The notes beneath the pieces are model-generated. The model was not told where the DNA came from, searched no databases, and was given only the letters and a program-made list of their open reading frames with translations. Positions 24,794 to 32,896 of a stretch of 47,372 nt of DNA are shown in pieces. Where the stretch lies: NCBI RefSeq assembly GCF_003946275.1, contig NZ_RHNQ01000010.1:1-47372 (forward strand). Reading direction: 5' to 3'. The stretch's first letter is position 1. The number at the start of each line of letters is the position of its first letter. The stretch is from Loigolactobacillus backii (GTDB lineage Bacteria > Bacillota > Bacilli > Lactobacillales > Lactobacillaceae). A program made the translations under genes and the position numbers.

Positions 24794-25954
24794 CTAGTGT
24801 TTTCCCACGTAGGCCTGTAGCTTAGTAACTGCTTTTTGTAGATTTTCCATACTAGCAGCGTAACTAATTCGAACGTAGCCTTCCCCACCAGGACCAAAGG
24901 AAATTCCGGGAATTAGTGCTAACTTTTCAGTTTTGGCCAAATCACGAACAAAATCCCAGGACTTTTGCGGACAATTAGCGGGAATTTTAGCAAATAAATA
25001 AAAGGCGCCATCTGGTCGTGCCATTTTAAAGCCCAACGGTTGCAACGCAGAGATCAAATAATCACGCCGCTTCTTATACTCTACAGCCATAATGGCACTA
25101 TCACTCTGGCCATGTTTAACGGCCTCTAAAGCTGCTGCCTGCACCATTGTCGTCGGCGCTGTTACCATGTACTGGTGTGCCTTAACCATCTGTTCAACAA
25201 AATTCGTTGGCGCCAGCACAAAGCCTAAGCGCCAGCCGGTCATGGCGTGTGATTTAGAAAGGCCGTTCACCATAATAACTTGATCAGGAATATAGCTGGC
25301 CAGTGATGTGTGTGGTTCAGAATAAGATAATTCGCCATAAATCTCATCACTCAGCACCCAAAGTTGGTGGGCCTTAATTACCTTGGCTAGCCCTGCTAAC
25401 TCGGCTGAACTATAAGTAACGCCAGTCGGATTACTTGGATAATTTAAAACTAACGCCTTAACGGTTTTGTCGCCCTGAGCCTGAATCGCTGCTTCCAGAC
25501 GCTGCGGCGTTAAAACAAAACCATCTGCACTAGTATCAATGAAAACAGGTGTAGCGTGATTGAGCTGGGTATCGGGTATATAAATTGGAAAAATTGGTGT
25601 TGGAATCAAGACAACATCATCTGGATTCAATAAGGTCTGTAATGCAGCCGCAATGCCTTCAGTTGCCCCCACCGTTGTAATCACATTTTCGCCTGAATAA
25701 TTTAATTTAAATTTAGCATTATAGTATTCAGCGGCTGCCTGGCGTAATTCTGGTGTGCCTGGATTAGGCGTATAATGGGATTCATTATTTTCAATTGCCT
25801 TAATTCCAGCCTGCTTAACGTGTTCAGGCGTATTAAAATCTGGTTCACCTAAAGTTAGTTTCAACATTCCTGGAATCTGGCTAACTTCATTATCAAACTG
25901 GCGAATATCTGAAACTGCAATTGACTTGACCACTTCATTAAAATCTTCGCGCAA
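24794..25954 (-). CDS. Pyridoxal-phosphate aminotransferase, class I/II
   Basis: A 386-aa fold-type I aminotransferase of the PatA/AspC/AraT group. LTLGEPDFNTPEHV, the N-terminal YTPNPGTPELRQA, NYPSNPTGVTYS, DEIYGELSY and the Schiff-base region NGLSKSHAMTGWRLGF (Lys in SKS) are all present, as is RISYAASMENL near the C-terminus. It transfers amino groups between an amino acid and 2-oxoacid; aspartate, aromatic amino acids or acetyl-diaminopimelate are possible substrates. The start is TTG at 25954 with GGGGAG upstream. Monocistronic. Confidence 0.9.
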   Translation of the reverse strand: MREDFNEVVKSIAVSDIRQFDNEVSQIPGMLKLTLGEPDFNTPEHVKQAGIKAIENNESHYTPNPGTPELRQAAAEYYNAKFKLNYSGENVITTVGATEGIAAALQTLLNPDDVVLIPTPIFPIYIPDTQLNHATPVFIDTSADGFVLTPQRLEAAIQAQGDKTVKALVLNYPSNPTGVTYSSAELAGLAKVIKAHQLWVLSDEIYGELSYSEPHTSLASYIPDQVIMVNGLSKSHAMTGWRLGFVLAPTNFVEQMVKAHQYMVTAPTTMVQAAALEAVKHGQSDSAIMAVEYKKRRDYLISALQPLGFKMARPDGAFYLFAKIPANCPQKSWDFVRDLAKTEKLALIPGISFGPGGEGYVRISYAASMENLQKAVTKLQAYVGKH

Positions 25955-26112
25955 AATTTTCTCCCCACTTTCAAAGCTAATTCTAATTTAATTATACCTG
26001 TTCAGCAGAAATTTTTCATTTATTCCATTATTAATCGGAATGTCAGAAACTACGTAAACTTTTTGTGCAGCAGCGACAACTATTATTTGAATAAGTTAAA
26101 AAGTGTCTTCAG

Positions 26113-26141
26113 TTGCATAATGTAACTTTTAGTATTACAGT
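26113..26141 (+). promoter_or_regulatory. Promoter of the NAD(P)-binding protein gene
   Basis: TTGCAT (26113-26118), 17 nt, TACAGT (26136-26141). An inverted ATTTGA/TCAAAT (26144-26157) follows and could be an operator for the neighbouring PadR protein (inference). Confidence 0.4.
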
Positions 26142-26174
26142 TAATTTGAAATCAAATTGAAGGGAAGTTTTTTT

Positions 26175-26816
26175 ATGAGCAACGTTTTAATTTTAGGTGC
26201 CGCAGGTAAAATTGCACGTTTAGCAACCCAATTATTTTTAGATCGTACTGATGACAAGTTAACCCTTTATTTGCGTCGTGCCAACCGTTTAACGGCCACT
26301 GATGAGCAACGGGAAAAGCTGATCGACGGTGATACCATTGATGAAGCCAAATTGACTGCGGCCGTAAAAGGACAAGACGTTGTTTACGCCAACCTTGCTG
26401 GCGCCAATATTGAAGCTCAGGCCAAAAGTGTCGTTAAGGCAATGGATGCCGCTAACATTAAACGGCTAATTTGGATTTCGACACTCGGTATTTACGATGA
26501 AGTTCCGGGTAAATTCGGCCAATGGAACCACCAAATGCTTGACGGTGGTTACCTCGAAACCTACGCTGCCGCAGCCAAAGTCATCGAAGCTTCCGATCTA
26601 GATTACACAATCGTTCGCCCAGCCTGGTTAACTAATACAGACGAAATCGACTATGAATTAACTCAAAAAGGTGAGCCATTTAAAGGTACTGAGGTATCCC
26701 GGAAGAGCATTGCCGACCTTGTCGTTAAATTAACCCAAGACCCAACGCAAGAAGTTCACCACTCAATTGGCGTTAACAAAGCAAATACCGATGGTGCCAA
26801 ACCTGCTTGGTATTAA
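26175..26816 (+). CDS. NAD(P)-binding SDR-like protein (NmrA/YwnB type)
   Basis: A 213-aa Rossmann protein: nucleotide loop ILGAAGKIARLA near the N-terminus, VVYANLAGANIEAQA, IWISTLGIYDEVPGK and YTIVRPAWLTN in the atypical short-chain dehydrogenase order. Such proteins act as redox sensors or small reductases. The ATG at 26175 follows AAGGGAAG; the frame from 26157 uses a TTG before the SD and is rejected. It converges with the PadR gene, whose regulon it may belong to (inference from proximity). Confidence 0.82.
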   Translation: MSNVLILGAAGKIARLATQLFLDRTDDKLTLYLRRANRLTATDEQREKLIDGDTIDEAKLTAAVKGQDVVYANLAGANIEAQAKSVVKAMDAANIKRLIWISTLGIYDEVPGKFGQWNHQMLDGGYLETYAAAAKVIEASDLDYTIVRPAWLTNTDEIDYELTQKGEPFKGTEVSRKSIADLVVKLTQDPTQEVHHSIGVNKANTDGAKPAWY

Positions 26817-26830
26817 AATTTAATTTAGTT

Positions 26831-26880
26831 AATTCAAAAAAGAGTTCAACCAAAAAGTAGATCACGGTTGAACCCTTTTT
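26831..26880. terminator. Bidirectional terminator between the SDR and PadR genes
   Basis: AAGAGTTCAACC pairs with GGTTGAACCCTT (one mismatch), with A and T tracts on the two sides. Confidence 0.8.
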
Positions 26881-26949
26881 CTATACTTGTCCTTTTTAAT
26901 CGGCTAAAATGATGCTTAGTATTGTTTGTTAGCCTTTAGATACTTAAAT

Positions 26950-27471
26950 TTACCGATTGCTTTTTTCTTTTACGTTCTGGTACCAATTGATTTCTGCCTG
27001 TTGCACCTGCAATTTGTGTGTTAACAGCTCCGCGGCCAAACCAGCTGTTGGTGCCTCCTTGATTGCGACTGCTAGTACTAAACAATCGGCCTTCAACTGA
27101 CTAATATGTTGCGTTAGTGCCGCTTGCAAAACAGTTGGTTCAATTTGGTCGGCAAATAGCAAACCAACCTTTGATGGTGATTGGCCCTTGTCTGGTTGTT
27201 TCAAATACTGGACGCTTAAGGCCGCAAAGGTTTGTTTACCCTGTGCTGTAATCTGGTAACTTGTTTTGCTGACAAAGGCATTTTTAGTCGGTGAGTAAGC
27301 AACAACTTCGATATCACCTGCTGCCTCTAATGCATCTACGTTGTAATAAAACGAACCCTTTGTTACTGTAATAAACGCATCGTAGTGGCGCTTCTTAACT
27401 AACTGCAATAATTCGTACGGGTAACTAATACCATTTTGGGCCAGTAGACCCAAGATTAATAACTTAATCAT
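26950..27471 (-). CDS. PadR-family transcriptional regulator
   Basis: A 173-aa regulator. The N-terminal winged helix begins IKLLILGLLAQNGISYPYELLQLVKKR and continues VTKGSFYYNVDALEAAGDIEVVA, the classical PadR pattern; the C-terminal helices (PTVLQAALTQHISQLKADCL) form the dimerisation domain of the PadR-s2 subgroup. The ATG at 27471 follows AAGGAGTT. The ligand is unknown; the neighbouring SDR gene is a plausible target. Confidence 0.88.
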   Translation of the reverse strand: MIKLLILGLLAQNGISYPYELLQLVKKRHYDAFITVTKGSFYYNVDALEAAGDIEVVAYSPTKNAFVSKTSYQITAQGKQTFAALSVQYLKQPDKGQSPSKVGLLFADQIEPTVLQAALTQHISQLKADCLVLAVAIKEAPTAGLAAELLTHKLQVQQAEINWYQNVKEKSNR

Positions 27472-27805
27472 TTTTCACAACTCCTTAAGCCGGAAGCGTT
27501 TGGCAAAGTGTTTAGATTCCAAGGATTGGCCACAGGAATCTGCCTTTCCAAACACGACCTATGTGTAAAGTCTATGTTAAGTTTAATCAAACCTAAACAC
27601 AAGCTTGAATTCGCTTCGTTGATATTAAACTGTAATCCTTTAAAAAAAACTTAGGTATGGTTAACTTTAATCCAATAACTATTGACTTTTTTCAAAAAAA
27701 GCTTATGATAATAGTCGCAGTAAGTGAGTAATCAATTGCTTACTTTCGATTGAAGGCCTAGGAGAAGGCACTCAATTCTAAGCCAATAGAAAAGAGGGAA
27801 ACATT
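27472..27805. other. Gene-free stretch between the PadR and mntH genes, with mntH promoter and structured leader
   Basis: The mntH promoter is TTGACT (27682-27687)-16-TATGAT (27704-27709), giving a ~90-nt leader. The leader holds two hairpins: AGTAAG/CTTACT (27719-27744), and ATTGA..GCCT/AGGC..TCAAT (27749-27776). The second encloses CCTAGGAGAAGG. No T-tract follows either. I do not recognise the yybP-ykoY manganese riboswitch consensus. Nothing is recognised from 27490 to 27680. Confidence 0.5.
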
Positions 27806-29197
27806 TTGAAAAATAAAGAAAAATCGGCATCAACTGAACCGAAGAAACACGAAAAGATTTTTGATTCGACTAGTTCAAATCAGCAGTCTTTATCTGAGGT
27901 TAACGGGAGTATTGACGTTCCTGAAAATGCAGGTTACTGGCGAACCTTACTCGCTTACACAGGGCCTGGTGCGCTAGTCGCCGTTGGTTATATGGATCCC
28001 GGTAACTGGATTACATCAATCGCCGGTGGTGCACAATTCAAGTACGTATTGATCAGCGTCATTTTACTTTCTAGTTTAATTGCGATGTTGTTACAGGCAA
28101 TGGCCGCTCGGTTAGGCATTGTAACTGGGCGCGATCTTGCGCAATTAACCCGTGAGCGAACTTCAAAACCAGTCGGAATCATACTTTGGATCATTACTGA
28201 GTTAGCCATTATGGCGACTGATATTGCGGAGATCATTGGGTCAGCGATTGCTATCGAATTACTCTTTGGCTTTCCGCTGATCGTCGGTATTATCATCACC
28301 GGTTTTGACGTTTTAATCTTGCTATTATTAATGAAAATGGGCTTCCGCAAAATCGAAGCCATTGTTGCGACATTAGTTGCAGTTATTCTCTTTGTTTTCT
28401 TATATGAAGTTATTCTGGCTCAGCCAAACGTCCCAGAAATCTTCCGCGGCTTTATCCCGACCACCCAGATTGTAACGAATAAATCAATGTTGTATTTAGC
28501 ACTTGGTATTGTTGGAGCGACAGTTATGCCCCATAACTTATACCTTGGTTCGTCAATTTCGCAAACACGGCACATTGACCGCAAAAACGAAAAACACGTT
28601 GCTAAATCAATTCGTTTCACGGTTGCTGATTCAAATATTCAGCTAACCGTCGCTTTCGTTGTTAACTGTTTGCTCTTAATCCTTGGCGCTGCTTTATTCT
28701 ATGGCACACACAGTGATCTCGGACGCTTCGTTGATCTATACCACGCACTTGGTGATAAAAAAATCGTTGGTGCAATTGCCAGTCCTGTGCTCAGCATGCT
28801 ATTCGCTGTTGCGCTGCTATCTTCTGGTCAAAGTTCAACGATTACTGGTACACTCTCAGGGCAAATCATTATGGAAGGCTTCATTCATTTGAAGATGCCA
28901 CTTTGGGCACAACGTTTAATCACCCGGCTACTTTCAATTACGCCAGTTTTAATCTTTGCCATTTACTATCATGGTAATGAGGCCAAAATTGAAAACCTCC
29001 TGACTTTCTCGCAGGTTTTCCTTAGTGTTGCGCTACCGTTTGCGATGGTTCCCCTAGTTATGTTCACCAGTAATAAAGAACTAATGGGACCCTTCGCCAA
29101 CCGCCCCTGGGTTAAATGGACCGCTTGGATAATCGCTGTTGTCCTGATTGTTCTAAACATTTATTTAATCCTTCAAACACTTGGCGTTGTGGCTTAA
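27806..29197 (+). CDS. mntH: Nramp-family proton-coupled manganese importer
   Basis: A 463-aa membrane protein with 11 helices. The metal-site motifs are [11 protein letters not shown] in helix 1 (DPGN) and [12 protein letters not shown] in helix 6 (MPH). It imports Mn2+ (also Fe2+) with protons; lactobacilli depend on Mn for oxidative stress defence. An unusual ~50-residue hydrophilic N-terminal tail precedes helix 1. The start is TTG at 27806 with GAGGGAAA upstream. Its terminator T-tract is the target of the ISL3 insertion downstream. The structured leader at 27719-27776 may regulate it. Confidence 0.95.
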   Translation: MKNKEKSASTEPKKHEKIFDSTSSNQQSLSEVNGSIDVPENAGYWRTLLAYTGPGALVAVGYMDPGNWITSIAGGAQFKYVLISVILLSSLIAMLLQAMAARLGIVTGRDLAQLTRERTSKPVGIILWIITELAIMATDIAEIIGSAIAIELLFGFPLIVGIIITGFDVLILLLLMKMGFRKIEAIVATLVAVILFVFLYEVILAQPNVPEIFRGFIPTTQIVTNKSMLYLALGIVGATVMPHNLYLGSSISQTRHIDRKNEKHVAKSIRFTVADSNIQLTVAFVVNCLLLILGAALFYGTHSDLGRFVDLYHALGDKKIVGAIASPVLSMLFAVALLSSGQSSTITGTLSGQIIMEGFIHLKMPLWAQRLITRLLSITPVLIFAIYYHGNEAKIENLLTFSQVFLSVALPFAMVPLVMFTSNKELMGPFANRPWVKWTAWIIAVVLIVLNIYLILQTLGVVA

Positions 29198-29229
29198 CAT
29201 TTGAAATTTGATAATAATAAGCACCACTA

Positions 29230-29278
29230 AAAAATGAGGTTACGGCAGAATTCACTTTTGTCGTAACCCCATTTTTTT
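29230..29278 (+). terminator. mntH terminator, interrupted by an ISL3 element
   Basis: AAAAAATGAGGTTACG pairs with CGTAACCCCATTTTTT (one mismatch). The element begins at 29279, directly after the T-tract. Before insertion this was probably a shared bidirectional terminator with the HAD phosphatase gene, whose stop codon lies at the other junction. Confidence 0.85.
29271..29278. repeat. 8-bp target site duplication, left copy
   Basis: ATTTTTTT immediately before the element; the identical octamer lies at 30831-30838 immediately after it. Eight base pairs is the usual duplication for ISL3-family elements. Confidence 0.85.
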
Positions 29279-29322
29279 GGCTCTTTGTCAAATGGTGTTG
29301 AAGGATAGTTTCTATCCTTTGG

Positions 29323-29350
29323 AGATCTCCTCGTGTGGGAGATCTTTTTT
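29323..29350 (+). terminator. Terminator hairpin inside the left end of the ISL3 element
   Basis: Perfect 8-bp AGATCTCC / GGAGATCT (29323-29330, 29338-29345) with T6 after it on the plus strand. It would stop transcription entering from mntH from producing antisense transposase RNA. Confidence 0.7.
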
Positions 29351-29454
29351 GTTTTTTTATTAGTTGCGGCGTTTAATCTGGTGTGTCGTCTGAATATCGT
29401 ACTTGAAGGCATAACAAATAAGCCTACCATCGTGACGTTATTGTGGTAGATAAT

Positions 29455-30693
29455 CTAGGCAATCAGCTGGTAGACGCGTGTGAACATATTGGCCTGATTG
29501 GAGAAGCCATAACAAGCACGTTTGAGCTCCTTGATCTTACGGTTGATGCCTTCTATCGGTCCGTTAGAGTAGGACGATTTGGCGGCATTAATTACTCCAT
29601 TAAGATTCTTTCGTAGGGTATGTATGGCCGTATCTAGGGGCGTGCCGTTAGGCTGATAGTTAGTGATGATATTCTTGAGTTCATCAGCGTGACGCCCCAT
29701 CAAAGCATCGTGGAGATCGATGTAGGTTTCATAAGCTGTTTTGAAGGCCGGAAACGTATCGGTTCCAATATCAATAGCGTTCTGTTCGGTCGAGTACTCA
29801 TTCAGGCCGAAGAGGTAGCGGCTCTTTTGTGCGTCAGGGGTGGCCTTGTGGAATAGGCGCCATAGTGATTTCAGTACTTTATATTCCCGCGAATGCTTGT
29901 CGAGTTGCTTTAAACATTGAGTGCGAATGGTATCCATCGTCCGGCCCATTAATTGAATAATGTGGAACCGATCAATAATGAGTTCGGCGTTAGGGAATAG
30001 TTCGTGCACGAATGCCTGATAGGAGGCGTTCATGTCCATGATGACGCGTTGAACCGCGGCCCGTTCTGCGGTGCTGTACTGACTAAGAAAGAACTGTTTG
30101 ATGGTTCTATTAAGGCGGTCGCTAAGTACTTTAACTGATTTGTGAGTGTCGGCGTCAATGCAAATAAACGACATGGAGCCGTGCGTGGAACGGAATTCAT
30201 CAAAGCATAGATTAATCGGTAACCGGCGGCTCGCGTGTGGATGAATATTAGCCGTCAAAATACGCTGAACTGAGTTTGTCGAAATACCGGTGAGACTGGC
30301 GATAGTCTTAGCCGGGAGTGATTTACTGGCTAGCTTCAGCACATGAGTCGCTAGTCCGTGACCGATGGCGTGGTTGGTTGATACCACTGGAGTGGTGGCC
30401 GTACAAGTGCTATGGCAGTTACTACAACGCCAGCGTTGCTTGTTTAGCTCTAGAATTACGGGCCGGTCCATGGGTCCTGAAATGTGGACATGAGTGAGCT
30501 TGTGTCCGTTAGGGTGCAACGTATTGTATCCACAGCTGGGACAGCGCCTGAGTGTGTAGGTAAGCTCTGCCTGGATGACCAAATACTTTTTGCGACCCGA
30601 GCCCCGACCATTAAATTCCTCACGAGTACCGAACACCTGAATGTTTGTGTCTGTAATTCCCAGTAATTTAAGTGTATTATCTAGTTGAGACAT
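29455..30693 (-). CDS. ISL3-family transposase
   Basis: A 412-aa DDE transposase. The N-terminal zinc-binding domain has [13 protein letters not shown] and CSNCHSTC (two CxxC pairs), followed by a helix-turn-helix ([24 protein letters not shown]). The DDE catalytic core includes [40 protein letters not shown], and the late [22 protein letters not shown] with the Glu. It is near the usual length and uninterrupted, so it is probably active. HAD-gene transcription can read into it because the former shared terminator now lies beyond the element. Confidence 0.95.
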   Translation of the reverse strand: MSQLDNTLKLLGITDTNIQVFGTREEFNGRGSGRKKYLVIQAELTYTLRRCPSCGYNTLHPNGHKLTHVHISGPMDRPVILELNKQRWRCSNCHSTCTATTPVVSTNHAIGHGLATHVLKLASKSLPAKTIASLTGISTNSVQRILTANIHPHASRRLPINLCFDEFRSTHGSMSFICIDADTHKSVKVLSDRLNRTIKQFFLSQYSTAERAAVQRVIMDMNASYQAFVHELFPNAELIIDRFHIIQLMGRTMDTIRTQCLKQLDKHSREYKVLKSLWRLFHKATPDAQKSRYLFGLNEYSTEQNAIDIGTDTFPAFKTAYETYIDLHDALMGRHADELKNIITNYQPNGTPLDTAIHTLRKNLNGVINAAKSSYSNGPIEGINRKIKELKRACYGFSNQANMFTRVYQLIA

Positions 30694-30836
30694 CTATTCC
30701 TACCCCGCTTATCTTGAGTTTCGTCGCTTAAAGCATAGCACTAGGGAGGCTTAGATGCTTTTTTTGTTATCAAAAAGGGCCTAGTACTTTTGGAATGGAA
30801 ATACTTTCCAACACCAAAAATTCTAGACCCATTTTT

Positions 30837-31652
30837 TTATTCATTTACCTGCGTTAAAACTTGATCAATGACATCAAATACTCCCGCGGAATTATTATCC
30901 AAATTAGTCACAAAACTAGCCTGTGCCTTTAACTCTGGCCGCGCATTTTTCATCGCATAGCCGTAGTGAGCATGCTGCAACATTTCCGCATCATTTAGAT
31001 TATCACCAAAGGCCATCACCTGATTAGGATTCAGCTGCCAATAGTCTTCTAACAACGCCAGCGCCGTTCCTTTATTAACCACCGTCGGAATAATATCAAT
31101 ACTGCCAAAGCCACTTGGTGTTGCCTGAAACTCAGTCGGCAAAATCTGCTTTAAATACCGGGCGTTCGGTGCTACCTTGGCGTGTTCACTAATCAAATTT
31201 ACCTTATATATTTCATCTTGAACGGCGGCCAGATCTGAAACAAATTTGATATTACTGAAGTAATACTGCATCTCCGGATCATCGCTTAGACGGTCGCCCT
31301 TTTCCATGTAGTTACCATTACGGCCAGATAAATTAATCGAACTATCCGCGAACGCAGGATCATGCGTTAAACGCTGGAGAACCATCGTTAGTTGTGGCTG
31401 TGGCAATGGTTCAGCATCGATCACTTGATTACGGTGCATAATAAGGCCACCATTTTCGGAAATAAAGGTGTTAACCGGCGATTTTTCTTTAAAAATATCT
31501 TGTAAATGGTGGTATTGATTGCCACTCGCCACGACGAAATGAATACCAAACTGTTGCATTTGCTTTAATTGTTGATTAAAACGTTCGACAGGATACTCGT
31601 TTTGATCATTTAAAAATGTGCCATCAATATCAGTTGCAATTAATTTAATCAA
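30837..31652 (-). CDS. Cof-type HAD-IIB sugar-phosphatase
   Basis: A 271-aa cytosolic phosphatase. Motif I is ATDIDGTFL (nucleophile Asp), with VASGNQYHHL as motif II, the C2-type cap in the middle, KGTALALLEDYW with motif III Lys, and AFGDNLNDAEML as motif IV. It dephosphorylates sugar phosphates or similar metabolites. The start is TTG at 31652 with AGGAGGAG upstream. The stop codon TAA (30837-30839) overlaps the ISL3 target duplication by two bases, so the protein is intact but its terminator was displaced. A 17-codon ORF precedes it within a duplicated leader. Confidence 0.9.
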   Translation of the reverse strand: MIKLIATDIDGTFLNDQNEYPVERFNQQLKQMQQFGIHFVVASGNQYHHLQDIFKEKSPVNTFISENGGLIMHRNQVIDAEPLPQPQLTMVLQRLTHDPAFADSSINLSGRNGNYMEKGDRLSDDPEMQYYFSNIKFVSDLAAVQDEIYKVNLISEHAKVAPNARYLKQILPTEFQATPSGFGSIDIIPTVVNKGTALALLEDYWQLNPNQVMAFGDNLNDAEMLQHAHYGYAMKNARPELKAQASFVTNLDNNSAGVFDVIDQVLTQVNE

Positions 31653-31656
31653 GAAA

Positions 31657-31697
31657 GCTCCTCCTAAATGTTTTAAGGATTATTTTACGTTAGCACC
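31657..31697 (-). repeat. Direct repeat copy A of the HAD-gene leader
   Basis: 41 nt, 34/41 identical to copy B at 31761-31801. It contains TTTAGGAGGAGC (the HAD ribosome site) and TAAAAT. Next to it an 8-bp inverted repeat, ATTTTACG/CGTAAAAT (31682-31704), is formed. Confidence 0.75.
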
Positions 31698-31705
31698 GTA
31701 AAATC

Positions 31706-31759
31706 TTAGTTACGGAGGATGTCCATTCTCCTTGCGCGAACTACGCGTACTCGAAACAT
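31706..31759 (-). CDS. 17-codon arginine-rich leader ORF before the HAD phosphatase
   Basis: The ATG at 31759 with a strong AGGAGGAG (from repeat copy B) encodes MFRVRVVRARRMDILRN, then TAA at 31706. Six of 17 residues are Arg. The strong SD and position argue for a regulatory leader peptide; an alternative is a by-product of leader duplication. Not a known peptide. Confidence 0.45.
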   Translation of the reverse strand: MFRVRVVRARRMDILRN

Positions 31760-31760
31760 G

Positions 31761-31801
31761 GCTCCTCCTAAATTCTCTAAGGGCTATTTTATGTTACCAC
31801 C
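31761..31801 (-). repeat. Direct repeat copy B of the HAD-gene leader
   Basis: Second copy (34/41 identity with 31657-31697), about 104 bp upstream, with its own AGGAGGAG that serves the 17-codon ORF. Confidence 0.75.
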
Positions 31802-31892
31802 CAAACTATTTCTTTAACCAGTATTATTAAAGCGATTACAAATAAGTAAAAAATAAAAAATGCCCACCCAAAAAGATAGACATCTAACGTAC

Positions 31893-32027
31893 TTATTTGC
31901 TTTCTTGTGCTTCCCGTTCTTTTAAGAAGTCCAAAACAGCTTTTGTGCTTTTAGCCTTTTTATCACGGTTCTTATGGTTTGTTGGGCGGCGGTTATTACC
32001 GACACCAGTATGGTTATTTTGTGCCAT
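31893..32027 (-). CDS. Small basic hypothetical protein (44 aa)
   Basis: A complete small gene. It has promoter TTGTCA-17-TATGAT (32092-32120), SD GAGGAGGG, and ATG at 32027. It encodes MAQNNHTGVGNNRRPTNHKN, then RDKKAKSTKAVLDFLKEREAQESK, ending TAA at 31893. The N-half is Asn/Arg/His-rich and likely disordered, and the C-half is a charged helix, as in small nucleic-acid- or ribosome-associated proteins (speculative). No family recognised. An antisense frame on the plus strand is its shadow. No hairpin terminator is evident, only T-rich sequence downstream. Confidence 0.75.
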   Translation of the reverse strand: MAQNNHTGVGNNRRPTNHKNRDKKAKSTKAVLDFLKEREAQESK

Positions 32028-32091
32028 TCTGCAACCCTCCTCTCACAATCTTCTAAACTACCTCACTATTAGCAAGACAATAACTGCTCCT

Positions 32092-32120
32092 ATCATATCA
32101 ATTTAATTCGGCTTTGACAA
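32092..32120 (-). promoter_or_regulatory. Promoter of the 44-aa basic protein gene
   Basis: TTGTCA (32115-32120), 17 nt, TATGAT (32092-32097), 5/6 matches each. Confidence 0.65.
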
Positions 32121-32221
32121 CTTAAAATTAAATTCTTATTTTATTTACAGTCAAAATTACGTGGAATCCGCGAGTAGGCAGTATCTAGTTAAGCCCTCTG
32201 CTGGCCATTTTCAAACACACT

Positions 32222-32896
32222 TTAGTCCTTTTTCTTCAAAACACCATCTTCAATTTGATAAACGGTATCAACCAAATCCAGCACACGTTCATCGTGGGTG
32301 ACCATGACGGCCGCCTTATGATTTGCGTGAACTTCATCGCGTAACATCGTCACAACCTCACGACCACGTTTTGAATCCAAACTAGCAGTTGGTTCATCGG
32401 CCAAAATAAGTTGGGGATCATTCATTAGCGCCCGGGCAATTGCCACCCGCTGCCGCTCACCACCAGATAAGGCAGCTGGATATTGTTGCAATCGATTGGC
32501 TAATTCAAGGTGAGTCAGCAAGTCCTGAGCACGTTGTTCCTGCCCCTTTCGCTTTGCTAACACACTCATGTAGCGTAATTGATCCATAACCGTCAGGTAA
32601 GGAATTAGCTCTGAATTTTGGAAAATAAAACCAATTTGTTCCAAACGTATTTTGGTCCACTGTTTTTGCGATAATTGAGTAATTTCTTGCCCCGCCAGAT
32701 AAACTTGACCTTCACTTGGCCGTAAAAGCGCACCGGCGATGGATAGAAAAGTACTTTTACCGGCACCACTAGGTCCTACCACTGCTGCAAATTCTCCAGG
32801 CTTAACGGCCAAGGAAACTTCCCGTAATACTTCAATCCGTGCGTCCCCATCTTGATAATACTTAACGACGTTGGTCAATTTCAATGTTTCAGTCAT
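32222..32896 (-). CDS. hrtA: Heme exporter ATP-binding protein HrtA
   Basis: A 224-aa ABC ATPase of the MacB/LolD class. Walker A is GPSGAGKST, Q-loop FIFQNSELIPYL, signature LSGGERQRVAIARAL, Walker B LILADEPTASLD, and H-loop VMVTHD. With the FtsX-type permease HrtB it relieves heme toxicity. The call rests on the neighbourhood (hrtB, hssRS and a matching HssR box), not on this subunit alone. Its ATG overlaps the hrtB stop as ATGA, with GGAGG upstream. No clear terminator hairpin was found after it. Confidence 0.85.
   Translation of the reverse strand: MTETLKLTNVVKYYQDGDARIEVLREVSLAVKPGEFAAVVGPSGAGKSTFLSIAGALLRPSEGQVYLAGQEITQLSQKQWTKIRLEQIGFIFQNSELIPYLTVMDQLRYMSVLAKRKGQEQRAQDLLTHLELANRLQQYPAALSGGERQRVAIARALMNDPQLILADEPTASLDSKRGREVVTMLRDEVHANHKAAVMVTHDERVLDLVDTVYQIEDGVLKKKD

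Larger units (their letters stand above)
29279..30830 (-). mobile_element. Complete ISL3-family insertion sequence (1552 bp)
   Basis: The ends are imperfect inverted repeats: left GGCTCTTTG..GGTGTTGAAGG, right (minus strand) GGGTCTAGA..GGTGTTGGAAAG. They share GG-TCT and TGGTGTTG at the same offset. A single full-length transposase gene lies between (29455-30693, minus). The flanks carry a perfect 8-bp duplication, so the insertion is recent or intact. Inside the left end is a terminator hairpin (29323-29350) that blocks plus-strand read-through. Confidence 0.92.

Noticed and set aside
26144-26157. FNR half-box TTGA-A-ATCAA upstream of the SDR gene
   Set aside because: The two half-sites overlap with no 4-nt spacer, so it is not an FNR box; noted only as a possible PadR operator.
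29227-29430. 67-aa minus-strand frame at the left end of the ISL3 element
   Set aside because: It crosses the mntH terminator and the element's inverted repeat; composition is not protein-like.
31897-32106. 69-aa plus-strand ORF
   Set aside because: It is the antisense shadow of the 44-aa basic protein gene, which has promoter and SD.
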